Shown: positions 9,853 to 19,138 of the stretch, piece after piece
How positions within the stretch are numbered: the first letter of the stretch is position 1
How the letters are laid out: every line of letters starts with the position of its first letter
Assembly (NCBI GenBank): GCA_023150375.1
Contig: JAKLLA010000018.1
Location: 92,444 to 156,443, forward strand
Origin: Burkholderiaceae bacterium
GTDB lineage: Bacteria; Pseudomonadota; Gammaproteobacteria; Burkholderiales; Burkholderiaceae_C
DNA: 64,000 bases
Direction of reading: 5' to 3'
Notes under the pieces: generated by a model
Database searches by the model: none
What the model saw: only the letters and a program-made list of their open reading frames with translations
What the model was told of the DNA's origin: nothing
Translations under genes and position numbers: made by a program

Positions 9853-10830
9853 ATGTGCTACAGCGCCCAGGTGGTGGCCGACTACAAGCGCTACGTGCAA
9901 CGGTTCGGCGCAGTGATCGACCTGCCAGCCTTCTACGACACCTTCTGGCGCCGCAGCCAGGGCGCCCGGCTGAAGTTTCCGAAGGCCATGGAAGACGCCT
10001 TCCTGGCTGCGCAGACCGGGATCGAGGTCGAGATCCGCGCCCTGATCGAGTCCTGGCGGACCGGACAGGCCGCCCAGCTCGAGCAGATGCTGTTCGCGCA
10101 GAAGAAGCGCCTGGCCGAGGCCGAGCGCAAGCTGCAGACCCGGGTGACTCAGGCGGCGACCGAGAGCCGGCGCATCGCCAGCGACAAGATGGCCTGGGCC
10201 ATGACCAGGCTGGCCGACCTGTGGCGAAGCGAGCCGCAGGCCCGCGACCACCGGATCTTCCCGGGCTGGTACGCCCCGGTGATGGTCTGGGAGGACGGGC
10301 GACGCGTCGTGCGGCCGATGCGCTACCAGTGCCGCCCGGCAGGCAAGCCCGCTACACACGACCAGAAGTTTCCAGGCACCTACAACGCCCGGCGCGACAA
10401 CCTGGAAGGTTTCTGGAAGGGCCAGTTCGGCCACACCCACGGCGTGATGCTGGTGAACGCCTTCTACGAGAACGTGGCGCGCCACCAGGTCGAACATCGC
10501 GAGCTGGCGCCTGGCGAGCGGCCCGAGAACCTGGTACTGGAGTTCCGGCCCCGTCCGGCGCAGGAGATGCTGGTGGCCTGCCTGTGGTCACGCTGGCAGG
10601 CACCAGGCGCGCCAGGAGCGCCGGGCGAGCCGGATCTGCTGTCTTTCGCGGCGATCACCGACGAGCCACCCGAGGAGGTGGCCGCCGCCGGCCACGACCG
10701 CTGCATCGTGCCGATCCGGCCCGAGCTGGTCGACGCCTGGCTGAATCCCGACCCGCAGCGCCTGCGCGCACAGTACGCCATCCTGGACGACCGGCCGCGG
10801 CCGTACTACGCGCATCGGCTGGCGGCATGA
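9853..10830 (+). CDS. Enlarged SRAP (YedK/HMCES-like) protein
   Basis: SRAP proteins protect abasic sites in single-stranded DNA by forming a thiazolidine crosslink through Cys2. I chose ATG 9853 because it puts Cys at position 2 (MCYSAQ); the longer ORF from 9805 would bury it. Other family landmarks follow in order: the YNARRDN block (Asn near 178), AFYEN (Glu near 206) and GHDRC (catalytic His near 281). The protein is 325 residues, against about 220-240 usually. The extra length is a roughly 110-residue Arg/Glu/Gln-rich, probably coiled-coil insertion between Cys2 and the NAR motif. It follows hsdR and converges with the MarR gene. Confidence 0.82.
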   Translation: MCYSAQVVADYKRYVQRFGAVIDLPAFYDTFWRRSQGARLKFPKAMEDAFLAAQTGIEVEIRALIESWRTGQAAQLEQMLFAQKKRLAEAERKLQTRVTQAATESRRIASDKMAWAMTRLADLWRSEPQARDHRIFPGWYAPVMVWEDGRRVVRPMRYQCRPAGKPATHDQKFPGTYNARRDNLEGFWKGQFGHTHGVMLVNAFYENVARHQVEHRELAPGERPENLVLEFRPRPAQEMLVACLWSRWQAPGAPGAPGEPDLLSFAAITDEPPEEVAAAGHDRCIVPIRPELVDAWLNPDPQRLRAQYAILDDRPRPYYAHRLAA

Positions 10831-10879
10831 GGAGGCCGACCGGCCGTGCGCGAGCCGATGGCGACCCACGGGTCGAGCG

Positions 10880-11314
10880 TCAGCCCGACAGGCGGGCCAG
10901 CTCCGCGGTGCGCACCCGGTTGAGCAGCATCTTCAGCTGCGCCAGCTCCTCCACCGTGAGGCAGCCGAAGTACTCCCGCTCGATCTGATCCACCTTGGCT
11001 TCGGCCTGCACCAGCGCCGCGCGACCCGCCGCCGTCGAACTCACCTGGATGACCCGGCGGTTGTTCGGGTCGCTGCGCCGCTCGAGCAGGCCCTTGGTCT
11101 CCATGGCCTTGATGAACTCGCCCATCGACTGGGCCGTCATGTTGGCCCGGCGCGCCAGGTCCGCCGAAGAGACCGGCTCGTGGTGCACGATGAGATTGAG
11201 CACCATGTACTGCCCGGCGGTGATGGCCTCGTCCTGCAGGCCCTGCTCGATGCGGCGGCGCGCCAGCAGTTCGACTTGCTGGATGTAGAAGAAGGCACGT
11301 GCGGTGACCGCCAT
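10880..11314 (-). CDS. MarR-family transcriptional regulator
   Basis: A 144-residue winged-helix regulator with the MarR pattern: SSADLARRANMTAQSMGEFI recognition region, then the KGLLERRSDPNNRRV wing. MarR repressors in hydroxycinnamate loci (CouR, FerC, HcaR) release DNA on binding the aromatic CoA ester. This gene lies 50 bp downstream of an acyl-CoA dehydrogenase in the same direction, so it is probably transcribed from the operator-bearing region near 13250 and autoregulated. It is the only recognised regulator in the catabolic locus. It is the natural candidate to bind the four near-palindromes at 13252, 13314, 57951 and 57988. Ligand and targets are inference. Confidence 0.92.
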   Translation of the reverse strand: MAVTARAFFYIQQVELLARRRIEQGLQDEAITAGQYMVLNLIVHHEPVSSADLARRANMTAQSMGEFIKAMETKGLLERRSDPNNRRVIQVSSTAAGRAALVQAEAKVDQIEREYFGCLTVEELAQLKMLLNRVRTAELARLSG

Positions 11315-11364
11315 GAAATCGCTCCGTTGAACCCCGGCTCAGGCCCCGGGCGACCCATCCCGTT

Positions 11365-13185
<1,821 letters not shown>

Positions 13186-13251
13186 GGATGGAATGTCGAG
13201 GGCTTGCAGGCTCCGGGCGGCGAGCCGATGTCCGGATGGGTTCGAACCATA

Positions 13252-13267
13252 GTAAGTCTACCTTATC
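13252..13267. promoter_or_regulatory. MarR-type operator candidate, left arm site 1
   Basis: GTAAGTCTACCTTATC is an imperfect palindrome matching the consensus TAAGKYNRCCTKAT shared by four sites in this window. It lies 67 bp upstream of the acyl-CoA dehydrogenase start. It is extended by a second inverted repeat, CCTTATCG-6-CGATAGGG. The surrounding AT-rich stretch is unlike the GC-rich flanks. Confidence 0.6.
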
Positions 13268-13313
13268 GTTTACACGATAGGGAAAGCAATGTGTCGGATC
13301 GAGCGATCAGTTA

Positions 13314-13329
13314 GTAAGGTTGCCTTATT
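13314..13329. promoter_or_regulatory. MarR-type operator candidate, left arm site 2
   Basis: GTAAGGTTGCCTTATT contains the perfect inverted repeat TAAGG-TTG-CCTTA. It is 62 bp (about six helical turns) from site 1 and about 90 bp upstream of the CoA ligase start. The 13-mer CCTTATYGTTTAC recurs at both sites as a direct repeat, consistent with two dimers bound on one DNA face. Confidence 0.62.
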
Positions 13330-13415
13330 GTTTACCGGCTCCTGACAACGCACGGCCCCTCCCCGGCCTGCGCGGTCGGGGCTCCTCCCACCCGGCCCCA
13401 ACAGGCCTTGCTGCG

Positions 13416-15296
13416 ATGGCGATGTCGACCGCTCCCTTTCTGCCGCTGCCCTTCCTGCCACGCGATCTGGCGGTGGAGGTGCGCCGCGACGGTGCCATCC
13501 TCATGCGCAGCCGGGTGCCGCTGGGTCCGGTGGAGCCGCATCTGCCGGCCATGCTGCTGCGGCAGGCCCGTGTGCGAGCCGCACAGCCCTGGCTGATGCA
13601 GCGCCGCGGCGATGGCGCGGCCTGGCGCGCACTGAGCTATGGCGAAGCGGCCGAACAGGCCCAGGCTGCCGCACAGTGGCTGCTCGCGCAGGATCGCCCC
13701 GGACGCGCCGTGATGGTGCTCAGCGGCAACAGCCTCGAGCACGCCGTGTTCGAGCTGGCGGCGATGAAAGCGCGCATGCCCTATGTGCCGGTCACGCCTG
13801 CCTACTCGCTGCTCAGCGCCGACCATGCCAAGCTGCGCGCGATGGTCGAGCTGATCGACCCGGCGGTCGTCTTCGTGCAGGAAGCAGCCCGCTTCGAACG
13901 GGCGCTGCGTGCGCTCGGCCTCCGCGATGTGCGCGTGATCCACGTCGAGGCCCCGGTTGCCGGCCTGGCATCGACGCCCTGGTCCGAGGTGACGGCCACG
14001 CCGGTCGGCGAGGCGGTGCAGGCGTCCATCGCCGCGATCGAGCCCGGCACCGTCGCCAAAGTCCTGTTCACCTCCGGTTCCACCGGGGTGCCCAAGGCGG
14101 TGCCGGTGACGCAGCATATGCTCTGCGCCACCACGGCGATGCATGCCCAGACGGTGCAGCGGGACGCCGACACGCCCCCATCGGTGCTGCTGGAGTGGCT
14201 GCCCTGGAGCCATGTGGCCGGCGGCACCGCGATCTTCGACAGCGTGCTGGAGGACGGCGGCACGATGTACCTGGACGACGGCCGCCCGGTACCCGGCGAG
14301 TTCGAGAAGACGCTGCGCAACCTCGAAGAGGTCTCGCCCACCCGCTTCTCCAGCGTGCCGGCCGGCTATGCGATGCTGGCCGACGCGCTGGAGCGCAGCG
14401 AGTCGCTGGGGCACCACTTCTTCCGCCGGCTGCGCCGCCTCACCTCTTCCGGCGCCAAGCTGCCCGACAGCCTGTACCAGCGCCTGCAGGCGCAGGCGGT
14501 GCGCCACCTGGGGCACCGGGTGCCCTTCGTGGCCGGCTACGGCTCCACCGAGACCTGCGCGGCCACCACCGTGATCCATTGGCCCACCGAGCTGCCCGGC
14601 CTGGTCGGCCTGCCCCAGCCGGGCGTGGAGCTCAAGCTGGTGCCGCTGGACGACCAGCGCTACGAGGTGCGGGTGCGCGGCCCCTCGGTGATGTCGGGTT
14701 ACCTGGCGCAGCCCGAGCTGACACGCCAGGCCTTCGACGACGAGGGCTACTACGGCATGGGCGACGCGGTCACCTTCGTCGATCGGGCCCGCCCGGAGGA
14801 AGGGCTGGCCTTCGCCGGGCGGGTGGCCGAGGAGTTCAAGCTGCAGTCCGGCATCTTCGTGCGGGTGGGCAGCCTGCGTGTGGAGCTGGTCGGTGCCCTG
14901 GCGCCGTGGATCACCGACGTCGTCGTCACCGGCGCGGATCGGGCCTGGGTGGGGTTGCTGGCCTGGCCGAACGTCGCCGCCTGCCGCGAACGCTTCGGCG
15001 CGCTGCCGCTGCCCGAACTCCTGCGGCAGCCGGCCCTGCACGAGGCATTGCACCAGGCGCTGCAGCGGCACAACGCAGACCACAGCGGCAGCAGCCGGCG
15101 CATTGCGCGGATGCTGCTGCTGGCCGAGCCGCCGTCGCTGGACGCCGGCGAAATCACCGACAAGGGCTATGTGAACCAGCGCGCCGTGCTGGCGCGCCGC
15201 GCGGCGGACGTCGAGCGGCTCTACGCCGCAACGGTCGGGCCCGATGTCGTGGTGATCGATCCTGCTCACACGCCTTCCCAACGGGAGAACGCATGA
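13416..15296 (+). CDS. Feruloyl-CoA-synthetase-type acid-CoA ligase (left arm)
   Basis: An ATP-dependent acid-CoA ligase of the adenylate-forming superfamily, about 626 residues. It carries the adenylation loop LFTSGSTGVPKA, the motif YGSTETCAAT, and near the end GEITDKGYVNQR, which holds the C-terminal lysine. The N-terminal part (PRDLAVEVRRDG, VLSGNSLEHAV, PAYSLLSADHAKL) follows the feruloyl-CoA synthase subfamily. The likely substrate is therefore a phenylpropanoid or other aromatic acid, though the exact acid is unknown. I use ATG 13416; the ORF-track TTG at 13320 lies inside operator site 2. The stop overlaps the crotonase start (ATGA). It is a paralogue of the ligase at 50330-52189, which I estimate by eye at about half identical. 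Confidence 0.88.
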   Translation: MAMSTAPFLPLPFLPRDLAVEVRRDGAILMRSRVPLGPVEPHLPAMLLRQARVRAAQPWLMQRRGDGAAWRALSYGEAAEQAQAAAQWLLAQDRPGRAVMVLSGNSLEHAVFELAAMKARMPYVPVTPAYSLLSADHAKLRAMVELIDPAVVFVQEAARFERALRALGLRDVRVIHVEAPVAGLASTPWSEVTATPVGEAVQASIAAIEPGTVAKVLFTSGSTGVPKAVPVTQHMLCATTAMHAQTVQRDADTPPSVLLEWLPWSHVAGGTAIFDSVLEDGGTMYLDDGRPVPGEFEKTLRNLEEVSPTRFSSVPAGYAMLADALERSESLGHHFFRRLRRLTSSGAKLPDSLYQRLQAQAVRHLGHRVPFVAGYGSTETCAATTVIHWPTELPGLVGLPQPGVELKLVPLDDQRYEVRVRGPSVMSGYLAQPELTRQAFDDEGYYGMGDAVTFVDRARPEEGLAFAGRVAEEFKLQSGIFVRVGSLRVELVGALAPWITDVVVTGADRAWVGLLAWPNVAACRERFGALPLPELLRQPALHEALHQALQRHNADHSGSSRRIARMLLLAEPPSLDAGEITDKGYVNQRAVLARRAADVERLYAATVGPDVVVIDPAHTPSQRENA

Positions 15297-16108
15297 CGAC
15301 GACGAACGCATCTGCGGCGCCGCAGCGCCTGATCGAGCTGCAGCGCGAGGACGGCATCCTGCTCGTGCAGCTCAACCGGCCCGACAAGCGCAACGCGATC
15401 AACGACGCCCTGATGGCCCAGCTCGAGGAGGTGTTCACCGACGGCCTGGGCGATGCGCGCGTGGTGATCCTGCACGGTGCCGGGGCGCATTTCAGCGCCG
15501 GGCTGGACCTGTTCGAACTGATGAGCCAGCCCAACCCCGACGTGGTGGTCGGCATGCGGCGCTCGCGCCGCTGGCACCGCGCCTTCGACACGATCCAGTT
15601 CGGCGAGGTGCCGGTGATCAGCGTGCTCGAGGGCGGCGTGATCGGCGGCGGCTTCGAGCTGGCCGCGGCCACGCATGTGCGCGTCACCGAGCAGTCGGCC
15701 TTCTTCCAGCTGCCCGAGGGCCAGCGCGGCATCTTCCTGGGCGGCAGCGGCTCGGTGCGCATTCCGCGCCTCATCGGTGCGGGCCGGGTGGTGGAGATGA
15801 TGCTGACCGGCCGCTCGCTCAGCGCTGCCGAGGCCCTGCAGCTGGGCGTGGCGCACTACCTGGTGGACGACGGCGCCGGCCTGGCCAAGGCGCGCGAGCT
15901 GGCGCAGGCCATCGCGCGCAACGCGACGGCCACCAACTACGCCGTCATCAACGGCATCCAGCGCATCAGCGAGATGCCCATGGGCGAAGGCCTCTTCGCC
16001 GAAACGATGGTGACGGTGATGACCAAGGCCGCCGGCACCGGTGCCGGCCAGCGCATCCACGAGTTCTTCGAGGGGCGCCGCCAGCGGTCGGAAGACGCCG
16101 GCCGCTGA
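15293..16108 (+). CDS. Enoyl-CoA hydratase/isomerase (crotonase) family protein
   Basis: A 271-residue crotonase. The oxyanion-hole pattern HFSAGLDL and GGVIGGGFELAAA are present. Both glutamates used by enoyl-CoA hydratases appear to be kept (GGGFELA and LPEGQRG). After CoA ligation and dehydrogenation it could hydrate the enoyl-CoA. A hydratase-lyase role, as in feruloyl-CoA side-chain removal, is an alternative that sequence reading cannot settle. It is translationally coupled to the ligase (ATGA overlap) and precedes the Rieske oxygenase gene. The right arm has no crotonase, so this enzyme may serve both. Confidence 0.9.
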   Translation: MTTTNASAAPQRLIELQREDGILLVQLNRPDKRNAINDALMAQLEEVFTDGLGDARVVILHGAGAHFSAGLDLFELMSQPNPDVVVGMRRSRRWHRAFDTIQFGEVPVISVLEGGVIGGGFELAAATHVRVTEQSAFFQLPEGQRGIFLGGSGSVRIPRLIGAGRVVEMMLTGRSLSAAEALQLGVAHYLVDDGAGLAKARELAQAIARNATATNYAVINGIQRISEMPMGEGLFAETMVTVMTKAAGTGAGQRIHEFFEGRRQRSEDAGR

Positions 16109-16165
16109 CGCCCGCCCCGCGCGGGCCGGATGCCTCGAGTTGCTGCAGAGATCAGGAGACCCCCC

Positions 16166-17383
16166 ATGCTTTCCAAGGAAGACAACGACCTGCTGACCCG
16201 GGTGAGCCACGGCGCGCCGATGGGGCGCATGATGAAGCAGCACTGGTGGATTCCCGCCGCGCTGTCCGACAAGCTCGAGGCGGACGGCAAGCCGCTGCGC
16301 GTGCGCCTGTTCGGCGAGAACTACGTGGCCTTCCGGGCCACCGGCGGCAAGGTGGGCTTCTTCGACGAGGCCTGCCCGCACCGCGGCGCCTCGATGGCCC
16401 TGGCGCGCAACGAGGACAACGCGCTGCGCTGTATCTACCACGGCTGGAAGTTCAGCGTCGAGGGCGTCACCGTGGCCGTGCCCACCCAGCCGGCCAACGA
16501 GGCCGAGTACTGCAAGCATGTACCGCTGAAGCACTACCCGGTGCGCGAGGAGGCCGGCATCGTCTGGGTGTGGCTGGGCGAAGGCGACACGCCGCCCAAG
16601 TTCCCGGAGCTGCCCTTCGTCGGCCTGCCGCGCGAGAACTTCGTGGTCTTCCGCCAGAAAGTCAACGCCAACTGGCTGCAGGGGGTCGAGACGACGATGG
16701 ACTCGGCCCACCTGGGCGTGCTGCACCAGAGCTGGCTCAAGGGCTTCGGTGACATCGAGTTCTCCTCGGCCAACATGGCGCCGGTCTACCACCTGGCGAC
16801 CAAGCCCTTCGGCTTCCGGTATGCCGCCGTGCGCCAGCTGAAGGACGCGCGCGCATACGTGCGCACGAACTCCTTCGTCATGCCCTGGTACGGCATCGTC
16901 TCGCCCAACGACACCGAGGTGAAGGGCGGCAGCATCTTCTTCTCGGTGCCGATCGACGACGAGAACATCTGGTACTGGCAGATGACCTACCGCAGCAGCG
17001 AGAAGCTGGTGCCCAACAAGACGCACCACTTCAGCGATGCCGATTCCTGGCCGCCGCTGCCGCCCGGCCCGCCCGAGGACAACTGGGGCCAGGACCGCGA
17101 GGCGATGAAGAACGGCCACTTCACCGGCTTCACGCAGATGCTGGGCACCGAGGACTTCGCCGTGATCATGAGCATGGGGCCGATCTCCGACCGCACCAAG
17201 GAGTACCTGGGCGCCGGTGACGGCGCGGTGCTGGCGGTGCGCCGCTGCCTGATGTCCGCACTTCGCGAGTTCATCGCCGGTCAGGTGCCGGCGCTGGCCC
17301 GCCACGAGCAGATCGACTACCTGCAGACACCGCCGGTCTCCCGCGTGGTGTCCAGCGAGGCCGAGTGGCGCGCCTTCCTCTGA
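16166..17383 (+). CDS. Rieske non-heme iron oxygenase, alpha subunit (left arm)
   Basis: A 405-residue oxygenase that would hydroxylate or O-demethylate an aromatic acid. The Rieske [2Fe-2S] ligands are in CPHRG and CIYHGW (C-x-H...C-x2-H). The mononuclear iron site follows the D-x2-H-x4-H pattern in ETTMDSAHLGVLH, including the bridging Asp. Length and motifs resemble the phthalate 4,5-dioxygenase/LigX-type alpha-only enzymes. The start at ATG 16166 is chosen for the AGGAG upstream; the 16130 start lacks one. No ferredoxin or reductase gene is in the window, so electrons must come from elsewhere. It is a close paralogue of 49037-50254, with a nearly identical 200-bp internal tract. Confidence 0.93.
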   Translation: MLSKEDNDLLTRVSHGAPMGRMMKQHWWIPAALSDKLEADGKPLRVRLFGENYVAFRATGGKVGFFDEACPHRGASMALARNEDNALRCIYHGWKFSVEGVTVAVPTQPANEAEYCKHVPLKHYPVREEAGIVWVWLGEGDTPPKFPELPFVGLPRENFVVFRQKVNANWLQGVETTMDSAHLGVLHQSWLKGFGDIEFSSANMAPVYHLATKPFGFRYAAVRQLKDARAYVRTNSFVMPWYGIVSPNDTEVKGGSIFFSVPIDDENIWYWQMTYRSSEKLVPNKTHHFSDADSWPPLPPGPPEDNWGQDREAMKNGHFTGFTQMLGTEDFAVIMSMGPISDRTKEYLGAGDGAVLAVRRCLMSALREFIAGQVPALARHEQIDYLQTPPVSRVVSSEAEWRAFL

Positions 17384-17447
17384 CGACGCCCGCCGAACGC
17401 GACCCAAGAACGACCCGAGAACGACCCGAAGCCGCCCAGGAGACCCC

Positions 17448-19061
17448 ATGACCCACCCGAAGTTCGTCCAGCCGCAGTCGATCGTCCTTGCCGTGGGCCT
17501 GCTGGCCGCCGCGGCGGTGCAGGCGCAGTCCAGCGCCGCTGCCCCGCAGCGCGGCGGCACGCTGGTGGTGCCTATCCACGTCGGCGAGCCGCCGACCTAC
17601 GACTGCCACGCCACCAACTCGCCGGCGGCGATGTGGCGCGTCGCCCCGCACTACTCGACCCTGCTGAAGATCGATGCGGACCGCTTCCCGCAGGTCACCG
17701 GCGACCTGGCCAAGAGCTGGACCGAGTCGCCCGACCGCCTGACCTACCGCTTCACGCTGCAGCCCAACATCAAGTTCCACGACGGCTCGACGCTGACCAG
17801 CGCGGATGTCAAGGCCAGCTTCGACCGCCTGCGCAACCCGCCGCCGGGCGTGGTGTCGCTGCGCCAGGGCATGCTCGCCGACATCGCCGACATCGAGACC
17901 CCCGACGACAGCACGGTGGTCTTCAAGTTCAGGCGGCGCCATGCAGCGGCCCTGCAGCTGCTGGCCATGCCCTACGCCTGCATCTACTCGGCCAGGCTGA
18001 TGGCCAGCGATCCGGCGTATCCGGCCAAGCGGGTGATGGGCAGCGGCCCGTTCAAGTTCGTGCGCTACACCCCGGGCTCGGAGTGGGTCGGCGAGCGCTT
18101 TGCCGACTACTTCCAGGCCGGCAAGCCCCACCTGGACGGCATCCGCCTGCTCAGCGTGGCGCCGGTGGCAGCCACCAACGCGCTGCTGGCCGGTCAGGTG
18201 CACTTCACGATGCAGGGCCTCACGCCGCCCGAGGTGGCGCGCATCACCGCCGCACGCGGCGACAAGGTCAAGGTGGTCGGCGGCGGCAAGGCCACCACCT
18301 TCGGCCCCTGGTTCGCCATCAACACGCAGCGCGATGCCGTCAAGGACGAGCGCGTGCGCCGCGCCCTGAACCTGGCGCTGGACCGCTGGGGCGCCTCCAA
18401 GGCGATGGAGCAGATCACGCCGATGTTCCGTGTCGGCGGCCTGGTGCGCCCGGGCTCCACCTTCGCCCGCAGCGACGACGAACTCGCCCGGCTGCCCGGC
18501 TTCGGCCGCGACATCGAGGCCGCCCGCGCCGAGGCGCGCAAGCTGCTGGCCGCAGCCGGCAAGCGCGACCTCAAGCTCACGGTGGTGAACAACCGCGCCT
18601 TCACCTACTTCGGCGTCTACGTGGCCGACCAGCTCTCGAAGATCGGCGTGCAGGTCGAGCACCTGCCGCTGGACACCCCGCAGGTGGCCGCGCGCCGCAC
18701 CTCGGGCGACTACGACCTGATCTTCGACAGCCCGGCCGAGTTCGTCGACGACCCGTCCGTCCAGCTCGCCTACTTCGAGCCCTTCAGCAGCAACCGCGCC
18801 AACCTGGCGCGCGTGGGCGACCCGACCTTCGTGGAGATGTTCCAGGCCCAGCTGCAGGACGTGAACCCGGCCACGCGGGCGAAGAAGGTGCGCGACCTGG
18901 AGGCCTACCTGATGCAGAAGAGCTACGTGATGCCGCTGTTCTGGCAGAGCCGCAAGCGCGTCATCGACGCCGGGCTGCACGGGCTGGAAGGCGACTACCC
19001 GTCCAACTACGTGAAGCTGGACTTCGCCGATCTCTGGCTCGATCCCGCCTCGCGCAAGTGA
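17448..19061 (+). CDS. ABC transporter substrate-binding protein, peptide/SBP family 5
   Basis: A 537-residue periplasmic solute-binding protein of the DppA/OppA type. The N-terminal signal peptide has hydrophobic core SIVLAVGLLAAAAVQA with likely cleavage after AQA. Family motifs include a typical SBP5 opening (RGGTLVVPI) and VMGSGPFKFVRYTPG. A good ribosome-binding site (AGGAG) precedes ATG 17448. It is the first gene of an ABC importer set embedded in the aromatic operon, followed by ATPase and two permeases. The solute is therefore probably an aromatic acid or conjugate rather than a peptide, but that is inference from context. Confidence 0.92.
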   Translation: MTHPKFVQPQSIVLAVGLLAAAAVQAQSSAAAPQRGGTLVVPIHVGEPPTYDCHATNSPAAMWRVAPHYSTLLKIDADRFPQVTGDLAKSWTESPDRLTYRFTLQPNIKFHDGSTLTSADVKASFDRLRNPPPGVVSLRQGMLADIADIETPDDSTVVFKFRRRHAAALQLLAMPYACIYSARLMASDPAYPAKRVMGSGPFKFVRYTPGSEWVGERFADYFQAGKPHLDGIRLLSVAPVAATNALLAGQVHFTMQGLTPPEVARITAARGDKVKVVGGGKATTFGPWFAINTQRDAVKDERVRRALNLALDRWGASKAMEQITPMFRVGGLVRPGSTFARSDDELARLPGFGRDIEAARAEARKLLAAAGKRDLKLTVVNNRAFTYFGVYVADQLSKIGVQVEHLPLDTPQVAARRTSGDYDLIFDSPAEFVDDPSVQLAYFEPFSSNRANLARVGDPTFVEMFQAQLQDVNPATRAKKVRDLEAYLMQKSYVMPLFWQSRKRVIDAGLHGLEGDYPSNYVKLDFADLWLDPASRK

Positions 19062-19138
19062 AGCCGGCTTTCCGGCCCCGCCCCAGTCCCACCCTCGAAC
19101 CCCACTCGGAACCCACCGTGCGTGCCCCGGATCCTGTG

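Noticed and set aside
17404-17432. Direct repeat GAACGACCCGA upstream of the SBP gene
   Set aside because: Two short adjacent copies in a GC-rich spacer; no palindrome and no similarity to the MarR-type sites.
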